Shown here: positions 1 through 21,197 of the stretch, piece by piece
How positions within the stretch are numbered: position 1 is the first letter of the stretch
Layout: the number at the start of each line of letters is the position of its first letter
Assembly (NCBI GenBank): GCA_024305405.1
Contig: JAKNDB010000053.1
Span: 372,001-436,000 of the forward strand
Source: Dirofilaria immitis
Lineage: Eukaryota; Nematoda; Chromadorea; Rhabditida; Onchocercidae
Length of the DNA: 64,000 bases
Reading direction: 5' to 3'
The notes under the pieces: generated by a model
Database searches by the model: none
What the model was told of the DNA's origin: nothing
The model's input: only the letters and a program-made list of their open reading frames with translations
Translations under genes and position numbers: made by a program

Positions 1-2529
1 TTTGGAATCATCGGTCGTACATCCAATCCATCAGTTGGAAGCATTAATGCACTTACACATACGGCAACTGCACCAATACATACCATTACTAAAGGTGTAG
101 TTACGCCGAAACGTGGTCGTAAAAATCTTGAAGACTGCAAAAAAAGAAATAATAAGAGAGAAGAAAACAAAATTACAATTGTAATTATTTTTCACGTACT
201 TATTAATCTACGCTTAATCCTTTCAAAATCACTTAATTATTTCACATGATGTTTTTTTTCCTATTTCATTTCTAGTAATGTACACTGATAAAAACTATAT
301 TGATAAAAAAGAAAGTGCAAATTATCTCATTTAATCTAGTCGTGAAATAGCTACTAATATGAATAAAAATTTCATCTAAGTCCTTAAATAAGTCCTTAAA
401 AGAGAAAAAGAATTGAAATAAAATTTTCATCTAATTATCAAAATTTTTAGTACAAATAAGATAGTAAATGAATCAACAAATTTAGTCATATTATATGTAA
501 ATGGATAATACATTATAAATATTATTATGTTTCAATTCAAAAATAATCTGCAAAGAACAGTACTAAATTAAATAACAAATACCTGTGCCGAATTTGCACT
601 ATCAAGAACAGAAGGCAGACAAGCACTGGTTGTTGGTGATAACTGATGATATCGTGAACGATCAATTTTGGCTCAGCTTCCATAATACGAACAGGAATAT
701 CAACTAATCCAGAAATCTCCAAATAATAAAATTTATTTAGAATTTAAATTTTTAATAGTAAAATTTATAAGAACTCTATCGTATATATTAAAGATAAGAA
801 ATGATGTTTATAATGTTATTACATTCTAATAATTTCCCGAAATTTGATCTAATCAATATATTAAATACGACAAACGTTAAGTTACAGAATATTATTGGAT
901 TTATAAAGTTTCGAGAAACAATTTAGAAAAACGTAGTGCTGAATATTGACTATTCAATAATATCTCCCCAACTATAATTTGTTAGTTAAATAAAATAGCT
1001 TAACGGTTGACATCACTAATATATCTTTAAAAATTTACACATAACTGCATTCCAATCTTTCACTGCATTATAAATGAGATATGTTAATTAAATGGAGTTG
1101 ATAATATTGAATATAAATTATATATTGAATATGAAATTATATATATATAAGAATATATAAAATAATAGATGTAAAATAATGATGAAATACTACATGTATT
1201 AACGATAATAAAATATTCATTTATCAAAAGGTAATGTATAAATTAGCAAAAATTATTATATTAAAATATATCGTAGTAAAATTCTTGCATGAATAAAAAT
1301 GAAATTAAAATAAATATAATTTAAATGAATTAATGATATGATCGATTGTACCATAATGTAAATTATTACCTTTTGATTATGTACCGAGCAAATTTCGATA
1401 CGAAATGTTTCCAAACCTGGACTTCTTTGGAATTGTACGGCGACATGTCGAATAATACTGAAAAAAAAAAAAAAACGTCATAAATCTTGTTCTTTCATTG
1501 ATATTTTCTACATTATATGAAAAGTTAGCCTAAAAATTATATCATACTTTAGCTAATTATATTTACATATTTAAGATAAGGCAAAAATTTGTCATTTTCA
1601 TTTTTTTATTTTTTTGAAATCTTTTATATAAAATATTATTAAAGGATATATTCATATAAAAGATAAAAAGAAAGAATAAGAAATAATGCATGTTTTGAAT
1701 GTATAGAAAAAAATTTTAAATAATAATTATAATACTTACATATCAATAGAACTTGATGCTCTCAATATACCATATGGTTCGATCACTGAATAATCATGTG
1801 AATTTGTACATTTCACTAAAATAAATACATTCATTTTTATATCATTTAAATTATGCTAAGAAAAATTTTGATCGTTCTTTAAAACTTAAGTTGCAAAGAT
1901 TCGTTCTAACCTTCTTTTATCATTATACAATAACTGTTAAAATAATTATCTTTTATAATGTTTATTAATTAACAACTGTCAATATTTTTGAATTATCAAA
2001 ATAGTTGCAAAGATTTTTTCTAATCTTTCTTTATCATTATACAATAACTGATAATTAATTAACGCCTATCAGTATTTCGAATTATCAAAATAGTTGCTCA
2101 TTACTATATTTCTCAAATTTTACAAAACTTCTAGTAATTTTATTTAATCTTCCTTCTTTTAACATAGCCTAAATTATTATCATATTAATGAGAATGGCTC
2201 ATGAAATTGATAAAATTTCAATTAATATATATATATAAAACTTCCCTAAAGATTTACATAATTGTAAAGTTTATTTTAATTCAATCTTAATTTCATAATT
2301 TCTTTTTTAATACAAATGTTTTAATATATTTTGAATATTATTGAAAAATTATTTCCAAAGAATTAAAAACAAAAGCAATAAAAAAGAAAAAAGAACCTTT
2401 AAATTTAATCGGAAAATGATATGGATTATACAGTGTTAAAATTTGTTTATGCGTTTGTGGTTCGGATGTAACAATTTCCAATTGATTGGGAAAAACGAAT
2501 GCAAAAATGCTACCCTTATCATCAACCAT
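1..2529 (-). CDS. MOSPD1/3-like MSP-domain membrane protein, 3' end off window
   Basis: Five exons on the minus strand: 2529-2397, 1815-1740, 1457-1370, 716-583 and 134-1. All junctions are GT...AG and their phases agree once one base is allowed for at 666-669. Start ATG at 2529 gives MVDDKGSIFAFVFPNQLE; the next blocks THKQILTLYNPYHFPIKFK and YGILRASSSIDIIIRHVAVQ form a major sperm protein (MSP) domain, about residues 5-100. The last exon has a hydrophobic segment followed by SALMLPTDG, matching the C-terminal membrane region of vertebrate MOSPD1 (CIAALMLPTLG). About 188 residues are visible against roughly 213 in human MOSPD1, so only the extreme C-terminus is missing. Family knowledge: MOSPD1/3 sit in the ER membrane and their MSP domain binds FFNT-type motifs of partner proteins at organelle contacts. 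MOSPD1 and MOSPD3 cannot be told apart here. Introns hold a tandem duplication but no other gene. Confidence 0.85.
1891..2098. repeat. Tandem duplication, about 114-bp period, two copies, in MOSPD-like intron 1
   Basis: The block beginning ttgcaaagatt and ending gaattatcaaaatagttgc occurs at about 1891-2004 and again from 2005, with shared internal text such as atcattatacaataactg. The copies differ by substitutions and a short indel. Purely intronic. Confidence 0.7.
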
Positions 2530-2742
2530 TTTCTCGTAAATTTTGATAATATATGAATAATGATGAATAGAATTTATCAAATATTAATTCAGCATGATAC
2601 CCGTTCTTCTGATATTGAAATCATTTTCTTTTTTTCCTTAAGCAGTTAAATCAATCACCGGTTAAATCTTCTGCTGAAAATTATTATTTTATATATACAT
2701 ACACATACCTATATATATATATACAAATGTATACATACGTAT

Positions 2743-2794
2743 GGAAAGAGAGAAGAGAGAGAGAGAGAGAAAGAAAGAAAGGGAGAGAGAGAAA
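2743..2794. repeat. Purine (GA)n tract
   Basis: Nearly pure A/G run of GA, AAAG and GGGA units, about 50 bp, lying about 215 bp upstream of the MOSPD-like ATG on that gene's transcription side. Confidence 0.8.
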
Positions 2795-5700
2795 TATTTG
2801 CGCCAAAAAAAAAGAATAATTTTAGTAAGAAATCAATTAAAAAAAAATTACGTAAAAAGTGTCAAATAAGATAACATTACGTGAATGCATTACGTGAATA
2901 TATCAAATACGATAACCGTCATGCGGATACGCTAAATACGAGTGAGTATAAATGAATATATCGATAATGTTTCCTTGCTACATATACGTCAATCAATTCT
3001 CCGTTTGCCCATTAAACAATCATTTATCATCAAGATCATTTTTTTTCGATCACATACTGAGATAATTAGAATAATATAATAACATAGCATTCTGGAAGTA
3101 GTACATATATATACTACATACATATATATCCTCATACTAACTTTTCTCTCTGATGTTTACGATAGGTATAGAATAATGAAAATGAATGATTGAAAAGTAC
3201 TTTTAAATCATCTTATCTCATCTCTAATCGTTAATAATGATGATCATCCACCTCTTTATTCTTTCCCATATCTCTCTCTCAATTACTAAAATCTATTCCA
3301 ATTGATCGATTTATAAACTTTTTTTTTGTTTTCTCCTTCTTTTCTCATCACTCATCTTTCTTCCTCTTCTTCTAAAATGTTGCACTGTTTCTCCATAATA
3401 AGTACAGTAGAATCAATACATTAAATTTACTACTGATTACAGGTAATTAATTATAATCAGATTATATCAAACATTTATAGAGATATGAAATGTTCGTTAG
3501 TTATTGACCCTACTATTTTGTTCGATTCCGGAATAGATGATTAGGATGATTTCATGTTACCAATTATAAATCATATACTGTTTAACTTGATCGATTTCTG
3601 TTTTCCTTTCTTTTTAATATTTCAATATTTCACTTATCCTATAGTAGTAAAAAGTTTTGAGTATTCATGTAAATGAATCAAATGATATGTGAAATTTACT
3701 CAGATCATTTCCTTTTTTATCATTTAAATAAACTAAATTATAGCTCTCGAAGGTATGCAATAATCGGATAAGATCATAAATTAAATTCTGTTAAGACCAA
3801 AAAAATCGATCATATGTTCATTTATTTGCTTAGAGAAGTAATTACAATTGAATATATACCACCACCTCTTCACCTATTGAAGGTTTTGCTAAATAATAAA
3901 TCTAACTAATCATTCTAAAAGTGAAGAAAAAAATATTTAAAAAACTATTTCGAGAAATACGCATAATATAGATGATAAAGGCGTGAATAGTGATCATTGT
4001 TTTGATAAAAAAAATTTATTCCATTCATAAACAAAATTAATACCAGAAAACAAAAACAAGAAACAAACAAAATTGAAGATCGCCGACTGAACAATTATTT
4101 GCCTCCTCCTCCATTAAAAAAAAATAAAAATAAAAATAAAAACAAAATAATAATATTAGTACAATTAATCTGATCAAATACTAAATTGATAACAAATGAT
4201 TAATTGATACTTCATCAATAATTTCAAAATTTCTCCTCACGCTTGAAAAAAAAAAGAAAAAAGAAAACAAACGCAATGTTGTATAACAAACATGAATAAT
4301 ATATAATGATCTGGAGCACGCTTTTTTCTATTTTTGCTCGAGAAATTATATCATACGTAACACAATTGATAACAAATGATAGTACAAATATGCATCCATC
4401 ATTATTTAACTGATAATACGTAGTAGTATCGCCAATTGATGCAAACACAAAAATATCATGAGAATTTCAAAAAAAAAAAACAAACAAACAAAAGAATCAC
4501 TTTTACTTTAGTAATTTAACACATCTCATATCTCATAGTAATTTAACACATCTCTCATATGATTGAAAATATCATAAAACGCTAACATATCATCTAAAAT
4601 TCTCTTTAAAATCTAGAAAGAGTATTCAGGTATATAATAATTATAACCACAATATATTCTTACGAAAAATAGACAAATATCATCAATTATTGGATTCAAT
4701 CCCTTCCTCTCCTATCTTATAAATTTATTCATATTGCTAAACAGATAAACAGACTTTCTGACATTCAAATTCTTTTATCGTTAACAACAACAACAACGAT
4801 GACAATAACAAAATAAATGTGGCAAATGGGATGATCCAAAGAGGGGAGAAAATTCATCGAAAAAAGGTTTTTTTATCTTAATTCTTAAAGACATATATTC
4901 GCTAAATAATTATCAAGATTTCAACAATTATAAATATGATTAAAGGCAAGAATATATATTATTTAATTCATTTAAAATGATTTATATAAAGCTTTGTAGA
5001 TTTGGAAAACATCCTCAAATGTTTACTTTATAAGTATCAAATCAGGATGATACAAAGGAATTATGATTTTAAATTAGTTAGAATGAAATAGTCCACCGTT
5101 ATAAAAAGACGAAATAATATAAAACTAACATAAAGCAACCATCAGATAAACAATTATTTGAACCTTCAACTTCAACTTCTATCGATAATATTCATAAAAA
5201 TATATGTCAATTCATAAATGAATGTGCAATATTAAATGAAACTATTTGTTATTAAAATTATGAGCTTTGAAATAAAAAAGAAAAAACTTGATTTAATTTT
5301 ATTTTTAAAATAATGATACAAATTAATGAATTAATTCCAATTTTTCGCAAATATCAGTAGAAACTTCCGGAATAAACGTTAAAATATTGTTGAAATCACT
5401 AGATATCTAGAGAGAAAGTTTTCATATATCTAATTAGTACCTAAATTAATGTAGCATATCAATTATTAGAAATATATTAATTCCATAATCAATGAAATCT
5501 ACTGACATCAATAAAATATGAAAATGCATTATACATATGATGCATTTTCCCAGTACTATCTATTCTAAAGCAATCATGAATAAAATTCATCGATACTAAT
5601 AACTTATAAAACTTTCAAAGAATAAAAGAGGCAGAAAAAAAAGAACAAAAATGAAATGTCCCTTCTTAAAATTTTCCTCTTTTTTTGGCAATGACTAATT

Positions 5701-7250
5701 TTAATTTACTTCGAGAAAGAAAATAAAATTAAAAAAAAGTGTAATTCATAAATGGTAACAATAAACTTTCATGATATTATAACATAATGCTTAGAAAAAT
5801 ATCATAAATATATATCCTATTACACTGTTCGTTCACATTTAGGCACATCAATAAAAAGATGACGAGGTACGATATTGATATAAAATAACTTCCACGAACT
5901 AATAATAACTAACAAATGTATTATCAGCAGAAGACTACATATGATTGATGATGAGATAAAAATCGAATAAAAATAAAATGGAAAAAAATAACAATGCAAA
6001 TGCAAATGGAAAGACATACGAATTTAAAAAAAAAAAAAGAAACGCTCCAGTTAAACCTGTACGAGATGCATTTTTGTAGCATAATATGATGTGAGGATGT
6101 AATTAAAAAAAAAAATAACGAAGACATAACAGAGAAAATAACGAATGGACATATATAAATACAACTCACACACCACATAAAATTGTGTTAACCCGTAATT
6201 ATTGAAGCTAAAGAGAAAATATAACTCTTGAAATTAAGACCTTTTGCCGCATGCTATTAACACACAAACAGTAAATGAAAAAAGAAAAAAATTTTTTTTC
6301 AACAAATGATGAATATACATACGTTTGATTGAGTTAGCTTGATTTCACCGGTTAGATATAAATTAATGCGTAAAATAATAAAAATAATGAGGGCAGTAGA
6401 CAAGCTATTATAAAAGTTTAAATAACATAAAGTGAAAATAATCATGGCTACAATATTGCAGATGAAGACATATAAATATACGTATGCGTTAATAAAAATA
6501 ACCATGGCATAGGAGAATATAGAAACATAGCGGCAAAGTTACGATTTTCAATGAAATTCTCAATAGCATAAAACAATTCGGATCAAAATTAACATCATCT
6601 TTTCCCTTCACATGCGTCTTTCTGGAGTTCGACGTAATGTATGCCTTTCTGAAGCTTAAAAATAAATGTAACATAATACCATTATTCATGTTACACCAAA
6701 ATACCAAATAAAACACCAAATGAAACGAGTTATTATGACAACAAAAACCAGAAATTACAAAACATATTATAACACATAATCAAAATAAACGGATTTTCCA
6801 TGTTTATGTAAAAATCATATTGAACTCACGATGTTAATTAACTTTGTTCGTATAAAAAAAAAAGAAATCATCTCATTATCAAGCATATAATGAAGCAGAA
6901 CAAAGGATCATCCATGGCTAATTCATTATGAAAATGACAAAATTTTTTTTCATTAAATTCTAATCTTTTGATATTACGGTAAAAATCTGCTTATCCGAAG
7001 GAAAGACTAATCAAGATTCGTCGTCCATTCTTTGTAAAAATAACTTTAACACTAAAAAATTTTGTCATTTTCAACCTTATTTATTGGTTCAGTTTCTGTC
7101 CTTAAATAAAATGCTTCCCTCATTTTGTCCATCCTTTTCGTTCAACTTATATCCCTGAAAATCAATAGAAAAACCATCTAAAAGCACTCATCGTAAAAAA
7201 AACCGTAGCAATTATATCTTTTTAAAACGAGAGGAAGGAATGCACAAACA

Positions 7251-7372
7251 TATATATGTATATATGTATACACACACACACACACATACACACACATACA
7301 CACACAACACACACACATACACAAATACATACACACTCACAGATACACACACACACATACGTATATATGTAT
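7251..7372. repeat. (CA)n / (CATA)n microsatellite
   Basis: Imperfect dinucleotide array of CA with interspersed TA steps, continuous for about 120 bp, flanked by TATATG. It lies some 330-450 bp past the LAF-1 stop codon, possibly in the 3' UTR. Confidence 0.85.
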
Positions 7373-7704
7373 TTAGGTAGTGAAGTAATATACTAGTGCT
7401 ACACAGTAACATTATGTTATATCATCCATGTTTGTAGTATGAATAGGGAGACACAAAATTAGAATATGCAAAAGAACAAAAAATGCCACAAAAATGGCAT
7501 TAAAATTTGGTACGGATCGTCCATTTGCATCATTAATTTTATAACAAAAATTTCTATTAATTTCATAACAAGTTTCCCTCATAGTGCAAAACAAAAAGCA
7601 TACGGAGAAGAAAAACGAACCTTAATGAAAAAAGAAAAAAAGTGTTACAGTAAAGGAGGCAATATAATGATATTCAGCACTTTCTTGTTGTTGCGTTATC
7701 ACAA

Positions 7705-15595
<7,891 letters not shown>

Positions 15596-15597
15596 AA

Positions 15598-15620
15598 TAG
15601 TTATACCTGTAATAAAATAA
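15598..15620 (-). promoter_or_regulatory. laf-1: Probable spliced-leader trans-splice acceptor of LAF-1
   Basis: Minus strand reads tattattttattacag then 11 nt (gtataactatt) before the ATG. An acceptor this close to a start codon with no upstream coding exon is the usual sign of SL trans-splicing in nematodes. A cis-spliced non-coding first exon further upstream is the alternative. Confidence 0.55.
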
Positions 15621-16468
15621 TACATTAAATTAAGCATTATTTTTTTCATTTCATATAATACAACGAATTATTCTTTGTAAAATTATCATATTTTTAAGTG
15701 GCAATTTCTGTTTAAAGAATAAAATAAAGCATTTCATTATACAAAAAAGAAAAAGAAAAAAGTGATATTTTGTTATTGAATTGCTTTCACTGATAACAAC
15801 ATTTACATTTCCAAACACAAATTATCATTTGTTTTTAAACATCAATTGCTATCATTTATTATGATACAAATTATTACCGTATTTTCATCGTTTTATTTGC
15901 TATTTGCACTTGCTAAATTACTATCTGATAGGAGCAGTTTGTCTTATGATTCCGGTTTATTCCATTCATATTAAATTAAATTATCATTTAAATAAGCAAA
16001 TTATGAAAACAACACATAGCGGTAATGAATTTCACTTCTTCCATGTAGCATCTATGTACGGTGAACTTTTTACCAAATGCATATACATCCTACTTTCTTA
16101 TGCCTTTTTCATTCATTTTTAATTTTTTTTTTTGTTTAATAATTCTACCATATAATTTCAAAAAAAAAAAGTCTTATTTTCGATATCTTTTATTAAAATA
16201 TTAATGATAAAATTAAGAATAAAAAAAAAGATTTGCATACTGTATGATCAAATAAATATAAAGATAAGTGTAGCAAAAACATTCTTCAATCATCTTAATT
16301 AACAATAAATACCTAAAAGAATAAAAATATAATCTTAGAAAAAAAATCGAGATGTTTACATTTATATATATATATATAAACTTTTCAATCTTTTCGATTA
16401 ATCTTTTTATCCAGGTTAAATAACTATCAAGATTATTGAAGTTTCTTTTTTACGTTTAAAAGAACTCA

Positions 16469-16470
<2 letters not shown>

Positions 16471-16513
<43 letters not shown>
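16471..16513. repeat. (AT)n microsatellite
   Basis: Uninterrupted AT dinucleotides over about 43 bp, about 880 bp upstream of the LAF-1 ATG. Confidence 0.9.
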
Positions 16514-16517
<4 letters not shown>

Positions 16518-17716
16518 CACTTCTAGCAAATACTTATATCACTATTATTTCATTTTATCATTAGATAAGTTGAAATTTTAAAACTACGATCTAATAATAG
16601 ATAATATAGATATGAAAGATATGATATTTATTTTAATTAAACCGACAACTAAATTATCATTATGATATTAATAAAATTATTTCTCTCATCGATACATATG
16701 ATAACAAAAAGAAAAATTTAAAAAGTATATATCCTAATTATAAATCAAGTTTCCACTAACATAATTGACAAAAATGTATAATTCATTCAGTACGTATTAT
16801 CTATCTTCTTTATTACCGATCTATTGATCCGTACGTATCTGTATCACTGATCTATTAGGAGTATAATTTCGATCATTTGCTAGGAGTTTACCGATAAACA
16901 ATACAATGAAGATAAAACATATCGGCGGGTAATCGAAAAATCCTATGAATTGATTAGTAGAGAATTTTTTTATCTTATCTACATCAATGATAATTTTTTT
17001 TCCATTTATTTCATTTGATTTAAAATTGTTTCATACTGTCTCAGTTATCTACTAATTCTTACTAACTCTTTCTAAGCTTTGATTATTCATTTATATCCTA
17101 CTATCTTATTTCCATCACATTTACATGATTCATGATATTCTCTGCTAAATGCCTATTATATGACCTAAAATAGTATACGATACTATTCCCTATCGTAATC
17201 ATATCGTTAAATCACTTATACGATATATCCTTGCATTATTCTTGAAACTTTTTTTCTAGAAAAAACAATATTATTTCTATTCGATTGCTTCATTTTCATA
17301 AATATTTATATGATATGATTGTTTCATGTTATCGTTTCTATTCTATTGTATGCTCAAAATATATAAATATTATATTATTCTTATCGTAACTTTGATTGGC
17401 CTTATACAGTATTGTTAAATAAAATTTAGGTATCATTTCTATGTTTCTTTCATCTCAATGATATTGCTATATATATATAGAAAGAATGTACGATATTATT
17501 CCTATCGTTTTATCCACAGTATATCTAGTCCAATACGGTAAACAATTCCATCAACAGAGAGAGAGAAAAAAAAGAAAAAAAAAAAAAAAAAACAAAATGA
17601 CCTAAACTTGCTGCATACCATCATTTCAACAGTGAAATCAATAAATGATGATGAAATATCAGAAAAACGAATCAATCAGTTAGTTGAAAAGAGTGAATAA
17701 TATATATTAAGAAATG

Positions 17717-17756
17717 CTCTCTCTCTCTCTCCTTCTCTCTTTCTCTCTCTCTCTGT
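17717..17756. repeat. (CT)n pyrimidine tract
   Basis: About 40 bp of nearly pure CT/TC units, immediately followed by the TG-rich alternating tract. Confidence 0.85.
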
Positions 17757-17761
17757 CCGTC

Positions 17762-18072
17762 TGTTTGTGTATGTCAATCTACCTAGGTGTTTGTAGATGG
17801 TGTGTATGCATATCTGTTTATATATGTCTATACATATATGTTTGTGTATGTATGTAGGTATGTATGTGTGATGTATATGTTTGCATATGCATGCATGCAT
17901 GTGTATATGCGTATGTATGTCTGCGTGCCACCGGGTATAGGCCACCCGTGTGTATTGATGGACTATATTGAATATATTGGCCTTTTGCAATATATATATA
18001 TGTGTGTGTGTGTAGGTGTCTGTGAGTGTATATGAGAATATAAACCGTACATGTGCGTGTGTGTGTGTATGT
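17762..18072. repeat. Long alternating TG/TATG/CATG tract
   Basis: About 300 bp of mostly alternating purine-pyrimidine sequence (TGTG, TATG, GCATGCATGCATG near 17887). Interrupted by about 60 unrelated bases near 17925-17990. Such tracts favour Z-DNA; no gene. Confidence 0.7.
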
Positions 18073-18338
18073 GAAGAGGCATAATAGCAAAGAAGCGAAA
18101 TGTGAAATGAGGAATAAGATAGAGGGCAAGAAGGAATAAATGAGATCAGATGAAGTGTACGATTAGTTCAGGATATAAGATCTGGTTGAATGATAAGGAT
18201 AGGGATAAGAGGTTCGGGTAAAAATTTCGAATGAATTATAAAGGTAGGTTAAAGAGTTCAAAATAAATGTAAACGATTAAATAGGTAAATCAGGATAGTG
18301 ATAAGTTAGGCTAAATGATTTTGGTATGAATAGATTAA

Positions 18339-18360
18339 TTGATTGATTGATTGATTGATT
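18339..18360. repeat. (TTGA)n microsatellite
   Basis: Five to six consecutive GATT/TTGA tetranucleotides. Confidence 0.8.
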
Positions 18361-18661
18361 CTATAGTAAATATGATTATAATGTATCTTCTGATTGATAT
18401 TCCCGATATTTTAATGCGTTTATCGATATGGAATGATATAGATATATTGGCGTATTTTCTTCATTTGCAATTTCTACAAATTACATAGCCTATTCATCGG
18501 TATCTATTAGCTCCTTGGGAGTTTTTTTTACTGTCTTTTGATACTGTCACTGTTGAGGACTATTATCATATATAATGATCATTGAAAGAGTTTATTATTT
18601 TTGATTCTGAACGATGATTGATAGTAAAATGGTCCCTCTGTTAGAAGTAGTAACAGTTGTA

Positions 18662-18771
18662 GTCGTGATCGTGATCGTGATCGTGATCGTGGTCGTGGTA
18701 GTTAGTGGTAGTGGTAGTGGTAGTGATAGTGTAGTGGTCGTGGTCGTGGTCGTGATGATAGTTGTTGTTGT
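18662..18771. repeat. (GATCGT)n / (GTCGTG)n / (GTAGTG)n hexamer array
   Basis: A run of related 6-mers: GATCGT about five times, then GTGGTA/GTGGTAGT variants, then GTCGTG. Locally GC-richer than the surroundings. Both strands are open as Val/Ser or Thr/Ile repeats, but there is no coding evidence. Confidence 0.8.
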
Positions 18772-18956
18772 TGCTGGAGAAATGATGCGAAAGCAGACAA
18801 CCTTTCTCCACCTCTTCCTTACCCTCCTCGTCCTTTTAAGGGTCATTCAAACAATAGTAGATATATGGGATGATTAGTAAATCTGAACCGATCGAACTTA
18901 AAGCAACCTCTTGGCCTCCTCATTGTCGGAAAAGAGGTATGCAAGCATAGACATTC

Positions 18957-19032
18957 ACATACATACATATATGTATACATACATACATACATACATACAT
19001 ACATACATACATGCATACATATAGACATACAC
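18957..19032. repeat. (CATA)n microsatellite
   Basis: About 14 CATA/ACAT units with a few TATG variants. Confidence 0.9.
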
Positions 19033-20155
19033 AGAGAGACATATTTTATCGACGTTTGTCTAGACAAAATTCGATAAGATACCATCATTTGTCGTCTTGA
19101 AAATTTTGAGGGGTTGTTCACTCTCGAGAAGGTATAACAAAGGTAATCATTTCGTCAACTAGGAATATACAAAATATTCGAAATGAAAATGAATGGATGA
19201 AACTAATGACAGAGGAAATTCAGGATAGAAAAAGTTGCAGAATAAAATTTAGGATAAAATTTAGAAGAAATTGAAAATAGAGAAATTTTAGGATGGATTT
19301 ATGATTCAGGATAGAGAAGTGTGGCAATTTAGGATGGAGAGATTCGAAGATTGATAAACGGCATATAGAAAAGTTGAAAAGTTTAGGCATTTGAGCTTAT
19401 AGTAAAAATAAACTAGACAAGAGACAGACAGAGAAAGAAGCATCATTTCTCTATTATCAATGATTTCTATCATCATCATTCACTGATACATCTTGTAATA
19501 CTTATTTCCCTATATCTTTCGTTTCCGCTCTTTCTCTGCCCCTCTCTCTTCCTCCTTCTCTTTATTTCATTTTTCTATTTCTGTAAATAAAAGTTGTTAT
19601 GATTGTGGGTCATAGACAGATAGGGGAGAAGGCAATGTTGGACATGTTTATGTACTGCTACTCTTTTATTCATTTGCCTATATGGAAAATTTTGTTTTAA
19701 TTTTCATCTATTCATCTCTTATCTATTTCATTTAATCCTCCTGTCAATCGATTGATCCATTGATTGATCCATTGATCCATTGATTTATTTACCCATCTAC
19801 AATTTGAATATTGATTTTGAATTTTATTGAGCAGTAGCGCATAGAAAAAAACATGTGAAACATATGCGGGATATTTTTATTTCTATAAATTTTATTTCTC
19901 TAAATTTTATATCAATAGCTTATACTATAACTTATATTACTATTTACTCCTTTGTAATACTGTAATAGGCTGTATGCGGTATTGAATTCGATTACGAGTT
20001 TATCGATCTATTCGATTATTCGATTTTTTTTTCCATTAGGTTAGGTCCATAGCTAGATGAGCATACAAAATAAGAGAGATTCTTTTTTCGCATATTAAAT
20101 TAAACGAAGGAGAAGGAAAGAGTAAAATTGATGGCATTATAGAATTAGAGGGTAA

Positions 20156-20225
<70 letters not shown>

Positions 20226-20258
20226 GTGATGGTGATGATGATGATGATGATGATGATG
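20156..20258. repeat. (GAT)n trinucleotide array
   Basis: About 34 GAT triplets over about 103 bp with a few GGT interruptions. Not inside any predicted exon. Confidence 0.92.
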
Positions 20259-20368
20259 GCATCTGCACAATGTATTATACTCATTTTACAATTACAATTC
20301 ACATCACTTTATTATCAATCATTTGTTAACTAATTCAAACCTACTATACATCATACACGCAAAAACAT

Positions 20369-20427
20369 GCATATATATATATATATATGACATACATGCA
20401 ATTGCTTGCATGCATGCATGCATATGT
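20369..20427. repeat. (AT)n and (TGCA)n repeats
   Basis: AT dinucleotides at 20371-20388, then GCATGCATGCATGC-type palindromic repeats a few bases on. Confidence 0.75.
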
Positions 20428-20480
20428 AGGGCATAGAAAAAATAGATAAATGCATATTCACGAAAAAAATAATGATAATA

Positions 20481-20504
20481 GATAGTTAGATAGATAGATA
20501 GATA
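20481..20504. repeat. (GATA)n microsatellite
   Basis: Five to six GATA tetramers with one GTTA variant. Confidence 0.8.
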
Positions 20505-20564
20505 TGCATGTTGATAAAAAAAAAAATGAATGAATAATAAGTATTACAATAAAAAGGAAGAAAT

Positions 20565-20592
20565 GAAGGAAGGAAGGAAGGAAGGAAGGAAA
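20565..20592. repeat. (GGAA)n microsatellite
   Basis: About six GGAA tetramers; another short GGAA run occurs near 23055-23077. Confidence 0.8.
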
Positions 20593-21106
20593 GAGGAGTT
20601 TGTGGAGCCAAGTTAAAATGATATCCTATTTTTATCATCAGTCAAACTTGTCCGAGGACAATTAAAAGGCCTTGAACCTAAATGATCTCAAAAAGTAATA
20701 ACGTATGTATGTATTTTTTTTTTTTTAGATGACAGAAATTGATAATATCAAATGGATGAAAGATATTTTAATGAAAAAAGAAAAAAAAAAGGAAGAAGAG
20801 GGCAAGGAAAAAAAAAAGAGAAAAGGATGTGAAATGAAAAGAGGGACAATTGAATCGGATACGCTAATATCATCTCATATATTATAATATACCTCACCTT
20901 GTTACACCTGTTACAAAATATTCCACTCTCGATTTAGATATATATATATAAAGTTTTAATATGCTAATTTTTGTTGTTGTTCGTTACATTTATATATATA
21001 TATATATATACGCATTTTATTATTTTATTTTTTTTTCATTTCATTGTAACGAATTCATCATTATCGATTTATTCCTATTCAATTATTGTGTGATATATAT
21101 TTCAAC

Positions 21107-21197
21107 AACAACAGCAGTGATAACGACAACAATAATAATAACAACAACAACAACAACAACAACAAATAACAAACAACAACAGTAGCAGTAGCAGTAT
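21107..21197. repeat. (CAA)n / (AAT)n / (CAGTAG)n triplet array
   Basis: Imperfect triplets (AACAAC, AATAAT, CAGTAG) over about 90 bp; one frame is open as Thr/Asn/Gln repeats but has no coding partner. Confidence 0.8.

Larger units (their letters stand above)
2530..7704. other. Intergenic DNA between the MOSPD-like start and the LAF-1 stop
   Basis: About 5.2 kb of AT-rich sequence. It must hold the MOSPD-like promoter on the 2530 side and the LAF-1 3' UTR on the 7704 side. Short open frames here are AT-driven (runs of Phe, Ile, Tyr, Lys), lack splice-compatible partners and resemble no family I know. A minus-strand AATAAA at 7085-7080 lies about 620 nt past the LAF-1 stop and could serve as a polyadenylation signal, but this is weak. 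The spacing is far larger than the roughly 100 nt usual inside nematode operons, so co-transcription with LAF-1 is unlikely. Confidence 0.6.

Noticed and set aside
3519..3535. TTCGATTCC resembling a tRNA T-loop
   Set aside because: The flanking bases do not pair as a T-stem and no acceptor or anticodon arm was found at the right distances. No tRNA is called.
17676..18129. Open frames of about 100 codons on both strands
   Set aside because: They are translations of CT and TG/TATG simple repeats, open in several frames at once.
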